Made by a program: the position numbers and the translations under genes
Origin: Elainella sp. Prado103
GTDB taxonomy: Bacteria; Cyanobacteriota; Cyanobacteriia; Elainellales; Elainellaceae
Direction: 5' to 3'
Assembly (NCBI GenBank): GCA_025454395.1
Contig: JALOOM010000005.1
Location: forward strand, 62,001-126,000
Length of the DNA stretch: 64,000 nt
Notes under the pieces: generated by a model
What the model was told of the DNA's origin: nothing
What the model saw: the letters and a program-made list of their open reading frames with translations, nothing else
Database searches by the model: none
In this document: positions 54,494-62,826 of the stretch, piece by piece
How positions within the stretch are numbered: the first letter of the stretch is position 1
Layout of the letters: each line of letters opens with the position of its first letter

Positions 54494-54901
54494 ATGTCTT
54501 CCAATTCCTCCAATTCATTAGATTCCTCATTTCAACGGCTGCGTGAGTTGCGATCACTGATGCTGCGATTACACAAAGCCTTACTGCATTCAGAGCGCAT
54601 TGTGTATGAACAATTCTATGGGCGCATTCCTTCCAGCGGTGAGTTTTTCCGGCTGGTGATCGAGCATGAGTGGTTTAGCTGGCTGCGTCCCATGTCACAG
54701 TTTATTGTCCAGATCGATGATGTCTTAAACAGCAAAGAACCGATGACCCTGGGGCAGGCGGATGAGTTGCTGGATCAGGCCAGAACGATGCTGCAACCCT
54801 CTGCCGAAGGCACCTCAGCCGAGAAGCGCTATTTCCGGGCCATCCAGCGTGATCCAGATATTGCCCTCATGCATGCAGAAGTAACTCGACTCCTGGGTTG
54901 A
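54494..54901 (+). CDS. Conserved hypothetical helical protein, 135 aa
   Basis: Unrecognised family, mostly helical: QRLRELRSLMLRLHKALLHSERIVYEQFYG, SSGEFFRLVIEHEWFSWLRPMSQFIVQIDDVL and a C-terminal helix. Similar short proteins with an RLHKALL...WLRPMS arrangement exist in other bacteria, without known function. No signal peptide or membrane segment. It is 148 nt after the glycosyltransferase and 94 nt before the histidine kinase gene, same direction, so it could belong with either. Confidence 0.7.
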   Translation: MSSNSSNSLDSSFQRLRELRSLMLRLHKALLHSERIVYEQFYGRIPSSGEFFRLVIEHEWFSWLRPMSQFIVQIDDVLNSKEPMTLGQADELLDQARTMLQPSAEGTSAEKRYFRAIQRDPDIALMHAEVTRLLG

Positions 54902-54995
54902 TCTAGCAAATTTGCGGAATCTCCTCGATCGAAGTTGTTACTTCCGGTCGGCTCAGTGGCACACTTGCAGCAGAAGCCTATGCTGATTTGCCGCC

Positions 54996-57353
54996 ATGTG
55001 GAATCAACTGCGCGCCCAAATTTTACTATCCAAATTGCCCAAAGCTAGCCTTCGCCAGGTTTTGGTCGTGCCGTTTGTGCTGCAAATTGTCGGGACAGTT
55101 GGGTTAGTGGGTTATCTCTCCTTTCGGAATGGGCAGCAAGCAGTGAATGATTTGGCGAATCAGTTGATCGATCGATCGAACCAGCTCGTCACTCAGCATT
55201 TAGACAGCTACCTGGCCGTTCCCCAACAGATCAACCAGGTCAACCTGAAAGCGATCGAACTGGGCATCCTAGATGTGGATGACTTCGATCAGATGGGGCA
55301 GTATTTTTGGCAGCAAATGCAGGTCTTCCCGGTCGATTACATCAACTATGCCAACCAGCAAGGAGAGTTCATCGGAGTTGAGCGGACGGATGAAAATCAA
55401 TTGCTGCTCCATGAAACCCTCAAAACAGATCTAATCCAACTCTCGACCTATACGCTGGATGCCGCCGGAAATCGTCATCTGGTGCGGGTGGATCCAGAAG
55501 CAGCAGAGCCGATCCAACAAGAGGGGTGGTATGTGGCAGCAGCCCAAGCCCAACGTCCGGTCTGGAGCGACATTTACCAATGGGATGATCAACCGGATGT
55601 GCTGTCGATCTCAGCTAGCTATCCGGTGGCTAATTCGCAGCGGCGGTTGATTGGCGTGATTGGCGTTGACCTACTATTGTCAGGAATTAGTAACTTTTTG
55701 CAGCAAATTGAAATTAGCCCCAATGCCCGAGTGTTTATCCTGGAGCAAGATGGCAAGGTAGTAGCCACCAGCACCAATCAGCCGGTCTATCACACCTTCA
55801 ACGAAGAGGTACAGCGGCTGAATGTCCTCCAGAGTCAGGATCGGTTGATCCAGGCTGTCGCTAGCCAGCTTCACCAGCAATTCGGTAGTTTCTCTGTCTT
55901 ACAAAGACCTCGCCAACTGACGCTGTGGATCGATCAAGAACGGCAATTTGTCCAAACTATGCCTTGGCAGGATGCACTCGGACTGGACTGGCTTGTCGTA
56001 ATTGCGGTGCCCGAACGTGACTTCATGACCCAGATCAACCAAAACACCCGGCTGACTCTACTGTTGTCCGTCCTAGCAGGTTTATTATCGATCGCGATCG
56101 GCATTTTAACCACTCGCTGGGTTCTCCGACCGATCTTGCAGTTGAACCAGGCTGCCCGATCGATTGCGGCGGGTCAGTTGGATCAAACCGTACCGATTCA
56201 AACCCGTGATGAGTTAGGCGAGCTAGCCATCTCGTTTAATCGCATGGCCGCACAACTGCGAGCTTCTTTTACAGCTCTAGCCAATACCAATCAACAACTT
56301 GAGCAGCGGGTGCAGGAGCGTACGGCTTCCCTGCATGAGAAAAATGACGAATTGACTCAAACCCTGCGGCAACTCCAGACCGCCCAAGATGAACTGATTC
56401 AATCCGAAAAAATGGCCGTCTTGGGACAGCTCGTTGCCGGAATTGCCCATGAAGTTAATACGCCGCTTGGGGCGATCCGCGCTTCAATTAGCAATGTCAC
56501 CGCTGCGGTTGATGCTAGCCTGCATCACCTTCCCCAGTTGTTTCGTCTGTTGACTCCTGCTCAGCTCGATCTTTTTTTAGACTTGCTGCATGAGGTACAG
56601 CAGCCGCAAGCGTTTTTGTCGTTTCGCGAAGAACGCCAACTGCGCCGCCGTTTGAAGCAGGAGCTACTCGATCGCCAGATTACACCGGCCGAACCCCTCG
56701 CCGCCAGTTTGAGCAAAATGGGGATTGCCACCGACCTCGATCGCTGGTTGCCCTTGTTGCACCTCAACAATAATCAGGACATTTTAGAAACGGCCTATCA
56801 GCTTTCGGCCCTGCAAAGTAACAGTCAAAATATTGTCCTTGCCGTCGAGCGGGCTGCCAAAATTGTGTTTGCGCTGAAAAATTACGCCCGTCAAGATAGC
56901 TCACCTATGCTCGTAGAGGCTTCGGTTGTAGATGGCATCGACACTATCCTCACCCTCTACTACAATCAGCTTAAGCAGGGTGTCGAGGTGCATAAGCATT
57001 ATTTCTGTCAGCCCATCATTCCCTGTTATCCGGAAGAGTTGACTCAAGTTTGGACAAATTTGATTCACAATGCTTTGCAAGCTATGGAATATCAAGGTAG
57101 TTTGACGATTACAGTTGAGCAAATTAAACAACATATTGTTGTGAAGATTAGTGATACAGGATGTGGTATTCCACCTGATATTCAATCCCAGGTGTTTAAG
57201 CCATTTTTCACAACCAAGCCGATCGGTGAAGGGAGTGGTTTAGGCTTGGATATTGTGCAGCGCATTGTTGCAAAACATCATGGTAGCGTAGAGTTAGAGA
57301 GCCAACCTGGGCATACTACATTCAGTGTATGGTTACCAACCACACAATCTTAA
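54996..57353 (+). CDS. Membrane sensor histidine kinase (dCache-HAMP)
   Basis: 785 aa. First membrane helix about residues 22-46, periplasmic dCache-like sensor about 47-345 (with YINYANQQGEFIGVERT and WSDIYQWDDQPDVLSISASYPV, typical of Cache domains), second helix about 351-373, HAMP 373-425, coiled coil 425-475 (LEQRVQERTASLHEKNDEL), HisKA-type phospho-His485 in GQLVAGIAHEVNTPLGA, and HATPase with LTQVWTNLIHNALQAM, SDTGCGIPPDIQ and EGSGLGLDIVQRIV. Senses an extracellular small molecule and autophosphorylates. Directly followed by the receiver gene (48 nt), the natural partner. Confidence 0.92.
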   Translation: MWNQLRAQILLSKLPKASLRQVLVVPFVLQIVGTVGLVGYLSFRNGQQAVNDLANQLIDRSNQLVTQHLDSYLAVPQQINQVNLKAIELGILDVDDFDQMGQYFWQQMQVFPVDYINYANQQGEFIGVERTDENQLLLHETLKTDLIQLSTYTLDAAGNRHLVRVDPEAAEPIQQEGWYVAAAQAQRPVWSDIYQWDDQPDVLSISASYPVANSQRRLIGVIGVDLLLSGISNFLQQIEISPNARVFILEQDGKVVATSTNQPVYHTFNEEVQRLNVLQSQDRLIQAVASQLHQQFGSFSVLQRPRQLTLWIDQERQFVQTMPWQDALGLDWLVVIAVPERDFMTQINQNTRLTLLLSVLAGLLSIAIGILTTRWVLRPILQLNQAARSIAAGQLDQTVPIQTRDELGELAISFNRMAAQLRASFTALANTNQQLEQRVQERTASLHEKNDELTQTLRQLQTAQDELIQSEKMAVLGQLVAGIAHEVNTPLGAIRASISNVTAAVDASLHHLPQLFRLLTPAQLDLFLDLLHEVQQPQAFLSFREERQLRRRLKQELLDRQITPAEPLAASLSKMGIATDLDRWLPLLHLNNNQDILETAYQLSALQSNSQNIVLAVERAAKIVFALKNYARQDSSPMLVEASVVDGIDTILTLYYNQLKQGVEVHKHYFCQPIIPCYPEELTQVWTNLIHNALQAMEYQGSLTITVEQIKQHIVVKISDTGCGIPPDIQSQVFKPFFTTKPIGEGSGLGLDIVQRIVAKHHGSVELESQPGHTTFSVWLPTTQS

Positions 57354-57400
57354 TTCACCGCCCGGCCTTCAATGTTTAGCCAATTCATTCGCCAATCCCA

Positions 57401-57802
57401 ATGTCAAATCAGGCAATTTTGTGTGTTGATGATGAACGAATTGTCCTGCTGAGTTTGCGGGATCAAATCACGAAGTATTTTGGTGAGCGCTACCGCTATG
57501 AATTTGCAGAAAGTGTCGATGAAGCCTGGGAAGTGATCGATGAACTCTGTTTTGACCAGGTACAAATTCTCATCATTGTTTCAGATTGGTTAATGCCAGG
57601 TATGCGAGGCGATGAATTTTTGATCGCAATTCACAAACGTTTTGCAAAAATTGTGACGGTCTTATTGTCTGGACAGGCCGATGATGCTGCGATCGAAAAT
57701 GCTCGCCAATATGCTAATCTCCATGCCTATATTTCTAAACCATGGGACGAACAGACGCTTATTGATGTCATTCGATCGGGGCTAGGAAATGGGGATGAAT
57801 AA
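57401..57802 (+). CDS. Single-domain response regulator
   Basis: 133 aa, one receiver: acidic pair in LCVDDER, phospho-acceptor Asp62 in IIVSDWLMPG, Ser90 and Lys113 in ISKPWDE. No output domain, so it probably passes phosphate onward or binds a partner. Between the kinase and the GGDEF-EAL gene; its last 14 nt overlap the start of that gene. Confidence 0.93.
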   Translation: MSNQAILCVDDERIVLLSLRDQITKYFGERYRYEFAESVDEAWEVIDELCFDQVQILIIVSDWLMPGMRGDEFLIAIHKRFAKIVTVLLSGQADDAAIENARQYANLHAYISKPWDEQTLIDVIRSGLGNGDE

Positions 57803-59924
57803 GGGAACGATCGTCTGTGTAGATGATGAGCGCCTTGTTTTACTAAGCTTGCGCGATCAACTGACTCGTCTACTCAATGATGAATACCAGATTGAACTAG
57901 CAGAAAGTGGCGAAGAAGCGTTAGAACTTTGCCGCGAACTATTCCAGGCTCAGGTTGAGGTTCCATTGATTATCTGCGACCAAATCATGCCAGGAATGAG
58001 TGGAGATGAGTTGCTGATTCAGCTCCATGCCCAATATCCAGACATGCTCAAGGTTCTGTTGACTGGGCAAACCCGGCTGGAAACAGTGGTTAATGTCATC
58101 AATTCTGCTAGCCTTTATCGATATGTTGCGAAGCCTTGGGACGAAACCGATCTCTCCTTAACAGTTCGTGAAGCCCTCCGCAGCTATAGTCAAGCAAAGC
58201 AGTTGATCGCCCAACATGCAGCCATCATGCAAAGTGAACGCAGATTGCGGCAGTTTCTGGAGGCGATCCCAGTAGCAGTCGGGGTACAGGATCGGTGGGG
58301 CAGAACCTACTATACCAATCGGCAGGCCCGTCAACTGTTGGGCAATACTCATTTGCCGGGAACCCTGGATGCCTCGAATTTCAACTTGACCTTTATTGCA
58401 GGAACTCAAAATCAATATCCTGCCGATCGATTACCCAGTTTGCGTGCTCTCCGGGGTGAAAGTGTGACGATCGATGATGTAGAGTTAGAACAGTCCTCGC
58501 GCCGCATTCCCTTGGAGGTGTCGGGCACCCCAATCTATAACAATGAAGGGGAAATCATCTACGCGATCGTGACCCTGCAAGACATCACCGAGCGCAAACA
58601 GGCAGAAGAACGGCTGCGCTATGGAGCGTTTCATGACACCTTGACCGGACTGCCCAATCGGGCGGCCTTTATGTCTGCTTTAGAAGCCGCAATCTATGAA
58701 GCTCGCCATCATCCCAATGCTCACTTTGCCGTCTTTTTGTTGGATCTCGACTCGTTTAAGTTGGTCAATGATAGCCTGGGTCATGAGCAGGGTGATCAGT
58801 TGCTGAAAGAGGTGGCGCAACGGTTACAAGCCTGTTTAAAGGGGCGATCTGTTTTAGCAAGATTTGGGGGTGATGAGTTTACCATCTTGCTGCAAGATAT
58901 CAACAATTTAGCTGATGCCACGGCTGTTGCCGATCAGATTTTGGCCGCGATGGCCCAAACGTTTAATCTGGGTGGCTATGAAATCTTCCTCAATACCAGC
59001 ATTGGCATCGTCCTGAATAGCTATGGCACCGAGCAAGCAGAAGATTTTCTGCGGAATGCCGACATTGCCATGTATCGGGCTAAGGCCGAAGGTAAGTCCC
59101 GCTATTCGGTGTTTGATCTGGTCATGCATGATCAGGTCGTCCAACGGCTACACTTAGAAACGGATCTGCGGTTGGCGATCGATCGGCAGGAACTGCGGCT
59201 GCACTATCAGCCGATCTTGGGCTCTGTGACCCAAAAAATCGTCGGGTTTGAAGCGCTCCTCCGCTGGGCTCATCCAACTCGCGGCATGATTCCACCCACC
59301 GAGTTTATCCCAATTGCGGAAGAAACCGGGCTGATTATTCCCATGGGGCGGTGGATTTTGTCGGAAGCTTGTCACCAGATGCAACGCTGGAAAGCTCAGT
59401 TTCCGGATAGTTCTCTGCAATACATGAGTGTTAACCTATCGGCGCGGGAATTGTTGCAACCCGATATTATCGATCGCATCACCCAGATTTTGGATCAAAC
59501 CCAACTCGATCCGAGTCATTTAAAGCTAGAAGTCACAGAAAGCTCGCTGATCACTAACACGGAAGTTGCAGGGGATCGGCTGCAACAACTGAGTACAACC
59601 GGCATCAAACTCAGCCTGGATGACTTTGGTACTGGCTATTCCTCGCTCAGCTATCTGCATCGATTTCCAGTCAATCACCTCAAGGTCGATCGATCCTTCG
59701 TTAAAGATCTGTGCGACAACCAGGAAAGTCTGAAAATTACTGAATCGATCGTGGTATTAGCCCATAGCCTCAACATGAAAGTAATCGCTGAAGGAGTAGA
59801 GAAACCATCGCAACTGGTCCAACTGCAAAATTTAGGCTGTGAATATGTGCAAGGTTTTCTCTTTTCACCCGCTGTTCCGGCTGAGCAAGCCACCCAAATG
59901 CTGCTTACGAATCCGTGTTCGTGA
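57789..59924 (+). CDS. Receiver-PAS-GGDEF-EAL c-di-GMP enzyme
   Basis: 711 aa. Receiver 1-125 (Asp64 in LIICDQIMPGM), PAS about 150-270 (with PAC ITERKQAEE), GGDEF about 275-440 with intact GGDEF (360-364), EAL about 450-705 with intact GFEALLRW (EAL 488-490), plus EVTESSL, DDFGTGYSSL and KVDRSFV segments of active phosphodiesterases. No RxxD inhibitory site precedes GGDEF (KGRS at that position). So it could make or break down c-di-GMP in response to phosphorylation. ATG at 57789 or 57795; both overlap the receiver gene, which implies coupled translation. Confidence 0.93.
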   Translation: MGMNKGTIVCVDDERLVLLSLRDQLTRLLNDEYQIELAESGEEALELCRELFQAQVEVPLIICDQIMPGMSGDELLIQLHAQYPDMLKVLLTGQTRLETVVNVINSASLYRYVAKPWDETDLSLTVREALRSYSQAKQLIAQHAAIMQSERRLRQFLEAIPVAVGVQDRWGRTYYTNRQARQLLGNTHLPGTLDASNFNLTFIAGTQNQYPADRLPSLRALRGESVTIDDVELEQSSRRIPLEVSGTPIYNNEGEIIYAIVTLQDITERKQAEERLRYGAFHDTLTGLPNRAAFMSALEAAIYEARHHPNAHFAVFLLDLDSFKLVNDSLGHEQGDQLLKEVAQRLQACLKGRSVLARFGGDEFTILLQDINNLADATAVADQILAAMAQTFNLGGYEIFLNTSIGIVLNSYGTEQAEDFLRNADIAMYRAKAEGKSRYSVFDLVMHDQVVQRLHLETDLRLAIDRQELRLHYQPILGSVTQKIVGFEALLRWAHPTRGMIPPTEFIPIAEETGLIIPMGRWILSEACHQMQRWKAQFPDSSLQYMSVNLSARELLQPDIIDRITQILDQTQLDPSHLKLEVTESSLITNTEVAGDRLQQLSTTGIKLSLDDFGTGYSSLSYLHRFPVNHLKVDRSFVKDLCDNQESLKITESIVVLAHSLNMKVIAEGVEKPSQLVQLQNLGCEYVQGFLFSPAVPAEQATQMLLTNPCS

Positions 59925-60086
59925 TCTCCATGGCACTAAGATCCACAGATCCCCATAGAGGGATTAGATCAAGATGGGGCTATTCTGAAGAATCAGCATA
60001 GGGGATACAGAACGATCGGATCAGCATGTGCAGTCGATCGACTCAGTACGGTATGATCCGGAAGATCGATTCTGGCTCCGGATATC

Positions 60087-61730
60087 ATGCGGTTCAACTC
60101 ACCTGAGTTCATCTTTGTATTTCTGCCGATCGTACTCTTGGGTTATTGGCAAGTCGGGCAGCGATTTCGTTCCCATTGGGCGATCGTTGGATTGATCGCA
60201 GCCTCTTTGGTTTTTTACAGTCTTTGGAGCCCAATTTATCTCTTAATTTTGTTGGGATCCATTCTGGTTAACTATCTATTAAGTGTTCAAATTAATCGTT
60301 TTAAAGCTGTTTCCAACCGTCGCATTATTTTAGCAGTTGGTATCATTCTGAACCTGGGGCTATTAGGCTACTTTAAATATACAAATTTTCTACTTGAAAC
60401 CTTATCAACTTTTGCACCGATCCCATCTGAGATTCGGGTCACATGGTTTCCTGTTGGAATTTCCTTCTATACATTTCAACAAATTGCTTATTTGGTCGAT
60501 TGCTATCGCCGGGAATCTACTCCAGCTCGTTCACTGCTGTCCTATGTCAGTTTTGCCACCTTTTTCCCATCATTAATTTCCGGGCCATTGCTGCGATTTC
60601 AGCAGATCCAACCGCAGTTTGACCAATTGCGCGATCGGCTCACCCTGGAAAAGTTACTGGAAAATTTAACAGTGGGCATGATGTTCTTTGCGATCGGGCT
60701 CTGCAAAAAAGTAGTCCTGGCAGATGGAGTCGCTCCCTATGCCAACCAGGTGTTTGAAGCCGCTGCAACTGCACCGCTGACCTGGCTGGAGGGATGGTTA
60801 GGAGCATTGGCATTCACGCTCCAACTCTACTTCGACTTTTCAGGCTATTCGGATATGGCGATCGGTGTGGCTCGCATGTTCGGTATTATTCTGCCGGTTA
60901 ATTTCGATTCTCCCTACCAAGCCATCAGTATGATTGATTTCTGGCGACGCTGGCACATCACCCTTTCCAACTTTCTGCGCGATTATCTCTACATTCCCCT
61001 AGGCGGCAATCGCAAAGGAGCACTCCGGCAAAGCGGGAACTTGATGCTAACCATGCTGATTGGCGGGCTTTGGCATGGGGCAGGCTGGAACTTTGTTATT
61101 TGGGGTGGATTGCATGGTATTTATCTAACGATCAATCATGGTTGGCGCTCACTCCAACGTTCATGGCAGCCCGATCCAGCCCGATCAAATTACTGGCATG
61201 GATTCGGCAGGTTAGTCACATTTGTGGCAGTAGTGATCGGCTGGGTATTTTTCCGCGCCCCTTCGTTGACAATTGCATCAGCTATGTTGCGCAGCATGAT
61301 GGGTAGGAATGGACTGTCGTTACCCACAGATTGGGCTGAATCATTGGCGTTTTTGCAACCGTTAGGGGTGCGATTTGATCAGCTTTTGCCCCATTTATCG
61401 ATCGAAATTGCTGGCATCGAAGATACCCAAACCCTCGATCCAACCACACCTCTCCTGACGATTCTGGTGCTGCTCTTGGGGGTCTGGTTCATGCCCAATT
61501 CGCAGCAATGGCTAGGGCGTTATCAGCCAACGCTAGAGTCACTTTCCAATCCAGCCAATCCAGCGTTGGATCGGGCACCCAAACGAGCTTCTCAGCCTGC
61601 TTCAAATTCAACAGGATCCTGGTGGCAGTGGCATCCGACTCTCACTTGGGCGATCGGCATGGCAGGAGTAACGGTTGTGGCATTGCTCCATTTAGCGAGG
61701 GTGAGTGAGTTTTTATATTTTGAATTTTGA
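60087..61730 (+). CDS. MBOAT family O-acyltransferase (AlgI-like)
   Basis: 547 aa with about 11-12 membrane helices. Motifs: PVGISFYTFQQIAYLVDCYR, FPSLISGPLLR, DFSGYSDMAIGVARMFGI, FWRRWHITLSNFLRDYLYIPLGGNR and IGGLWHGAGWNFVIWGGLHG (catalytic His330). These are the AlgI/DltB-type sequence marks. It moves an acetyl group across the membrane for transfer to a polysaccharide. The C-terminus has an extra non-conserved loop (about 440-510). Its partner is the SGNH-like gene 38 nt downstream. Confidence 0.92.
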   Translation: MRFNSPEFIFVFLPIVLLGYWQVGQRFRSHWAIVGLIAASLVFYSLWSPIYLLILLGSILVNYLLSVQINRFKAVSNRRIILAVGIILNLGLLGYFKYTNFLLETLSTFAPIPSEIRVTWFPVGISFYTFQQIAYLVDCYRRESTPARSLLSYVSFATFFPSLISGPLLRFQQIQPQFDQLRDRLTLEKLLENLTVGMMFFAIGLCKKVVLADGVAPYANQVFEAAATAPLTWLEGWLGALAFTLQLYFDFSGYSDMAIGVARMFGIILPVNFDSPYQAISMIDFWRRWHITLSNFLRDYLYIPLGGNRKGALRQSGNLMLTMLIGGLWHGAGWNFVIWGGLHGIYLTINHGWRSLQRSWQPDPARSNYWHGFGRLVTFVAVVIGWVFFRAPSLTIASAMLRSMMGRNGLSLPTDWAESLAFLQPLGVRFDQLLPHLSIEIAGIEDTQTLDPTTPLLTILVLLLGVWFMPNSQQWLGRYQPTLESLSNPANPALDRAPKRASQPASNSTGSWWQWHPTLTWAIGMAGVTVVALLHLARVSEFLYFEF

Positions 61731-61758
61731 ATTTTGTTTGAATTTTGTTTGAATTTTG
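61729..61758. repeat. 11-bp tandem repeat, about 3 copies
   Basis: Unit GAATTTTGTTT spanning the stop codon end of the MBOAT gene and the spacer before the SGNH-like gene. Confidence 0.85.
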
Positions 61759-61768
61759 CATAGCAACC

Positions 61769-62806
61769 ATGAAAGCTTTATCAATTCAATCCTATTTGAC
61801 AATCTACTGTTCAATAATCCTGATCATATTGTTGGGTGTTGGGCTCTTAAATCGCTTGATCGATCCACTCTGGTATTTTCAAGGCAATCAGCTCACCGGG
61901 ATCAATCTACCCTGGAACGAGCGGATCACGAAGACCAATCAGTTGCTGCAAAGAATCGACCAGTATGACTGTGTCTTAATGGGAACTTCCCGCAGTACCT
62001 TGTTCAATACAGAATTGTTACAACAAAATCGCTGCTTTAATTATTCATTCAGTGGCGGCAGAATTGAAGAATATATCAACTACGCTGAGTATCTCAAAAG
62101 CCTTCCCATACAGCCCCAAAAAATTTATCTGGAAATTGAGTTAGAGAGTCTGAATCGCCGCAAGCAATCGCGCACTTATCCTGCGGTTACGGATCCCATG
62201 CCAGTCTACCAAGCCTATCTGCTGTCGGCCAATGTGCTTCAGCTCTCCTATCGAACTTTAATTCAAGACTTTGGGTTCGCCCGCTGGTATGACTCTGCTT
62301 TTCGGGGAATCGTTGCCCCATCAGCTCCCACCTATGAACCTGAGTTACGCGATCGACATCCACCCAGAACCTGTGACCCCGATCGACTGCGGCTTTATCA
62401 ACAACTGCGGCAAATCTTTCCAGAGGCAGAATGGATCGGCTACGTGGCTCCTGTTTCAGCCTGGTATGTCTTTAATGACAGTTATTTACCTGGGCTTCTC
62501 GACTGCCAATTAGCAGGCATGAAGGAAATTGCCAGGTTGCTGGATGGGCTCTATGATTTTGCCGTTCCCTCTGCCCTGACCAGCCGCACTGATAATACCT
62601 ATGATGGTAATCACTACTATCCAGCAGTTTATGAACAGGTTGCCGTCAGACTAGAAGGGCAATCAACCGATCCGGGGATGACCGACTTTGGGGTGAATGT
62701 GCAGCAGTTGAACCTACTCGACTATCAAGCCCTTTACCAACAACGCCTCCAAACCTTTTTAAGTCAAGTGGGCGAGTCCGATCGACTGGCAGATTCTGCC
62801 GATTGA
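61769..62806 (+). CDS. SGNH hydrolase-like protein, probable O-acetyltransferase partner
   Basis: 345 aa from the ATG at 61769. One membrane anchor about residues 8-30, then a periplasmic domain. VLMGTSRSTLF (Ser74) corresponds to SGNH block I and DGNHYYPAVYEQ (Asp279, His282) to block V, giving a Ser-Asp-His set as in AlgJ/AlgX and DltD. Block order and spacing fit; blocks II and III are weaker (FNYSFSGGR with Gly, QKIYLEIELE). It would take acetyl from the MBOAT protein and place it on EPS. Start upstream at 61745 is out-ranked by position relative to the membrane helix. Confidence 0.72.
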   Translation: MKALSIQSYLTIYCSIILIILLGVGLLNRLIDPLWYFQGNQLTGINLPWNERITKTNQLLQRIDQYDCVLMGTSRSTLFNTELLQQNRCFNYSFSGGRIEEYINYAEYLKSLPIQPQKIYLEIELESLNRRKQSRTYPAVTDPMPVYQAYLLSANVLQLSYRTLIQDFGFARWYDSAFRGIVAPSAPTYEPELRDRHPPRTCDPDRLRLYQQLRQIFPEAEWIGYVAPVSAWYVFNDSYLPGLLDCQLAGMKEIARLLDGLYDFAVPSALTSRTDNTYDGNHYYPAVYEQVAVRLEGQSTDPGMTDFGVNVQQLNLLDYQALYQQRLQTFLSQVGESDRLADSAD

Positions 62807-62826
62807 GATAAGACAAAGGAGCGATC

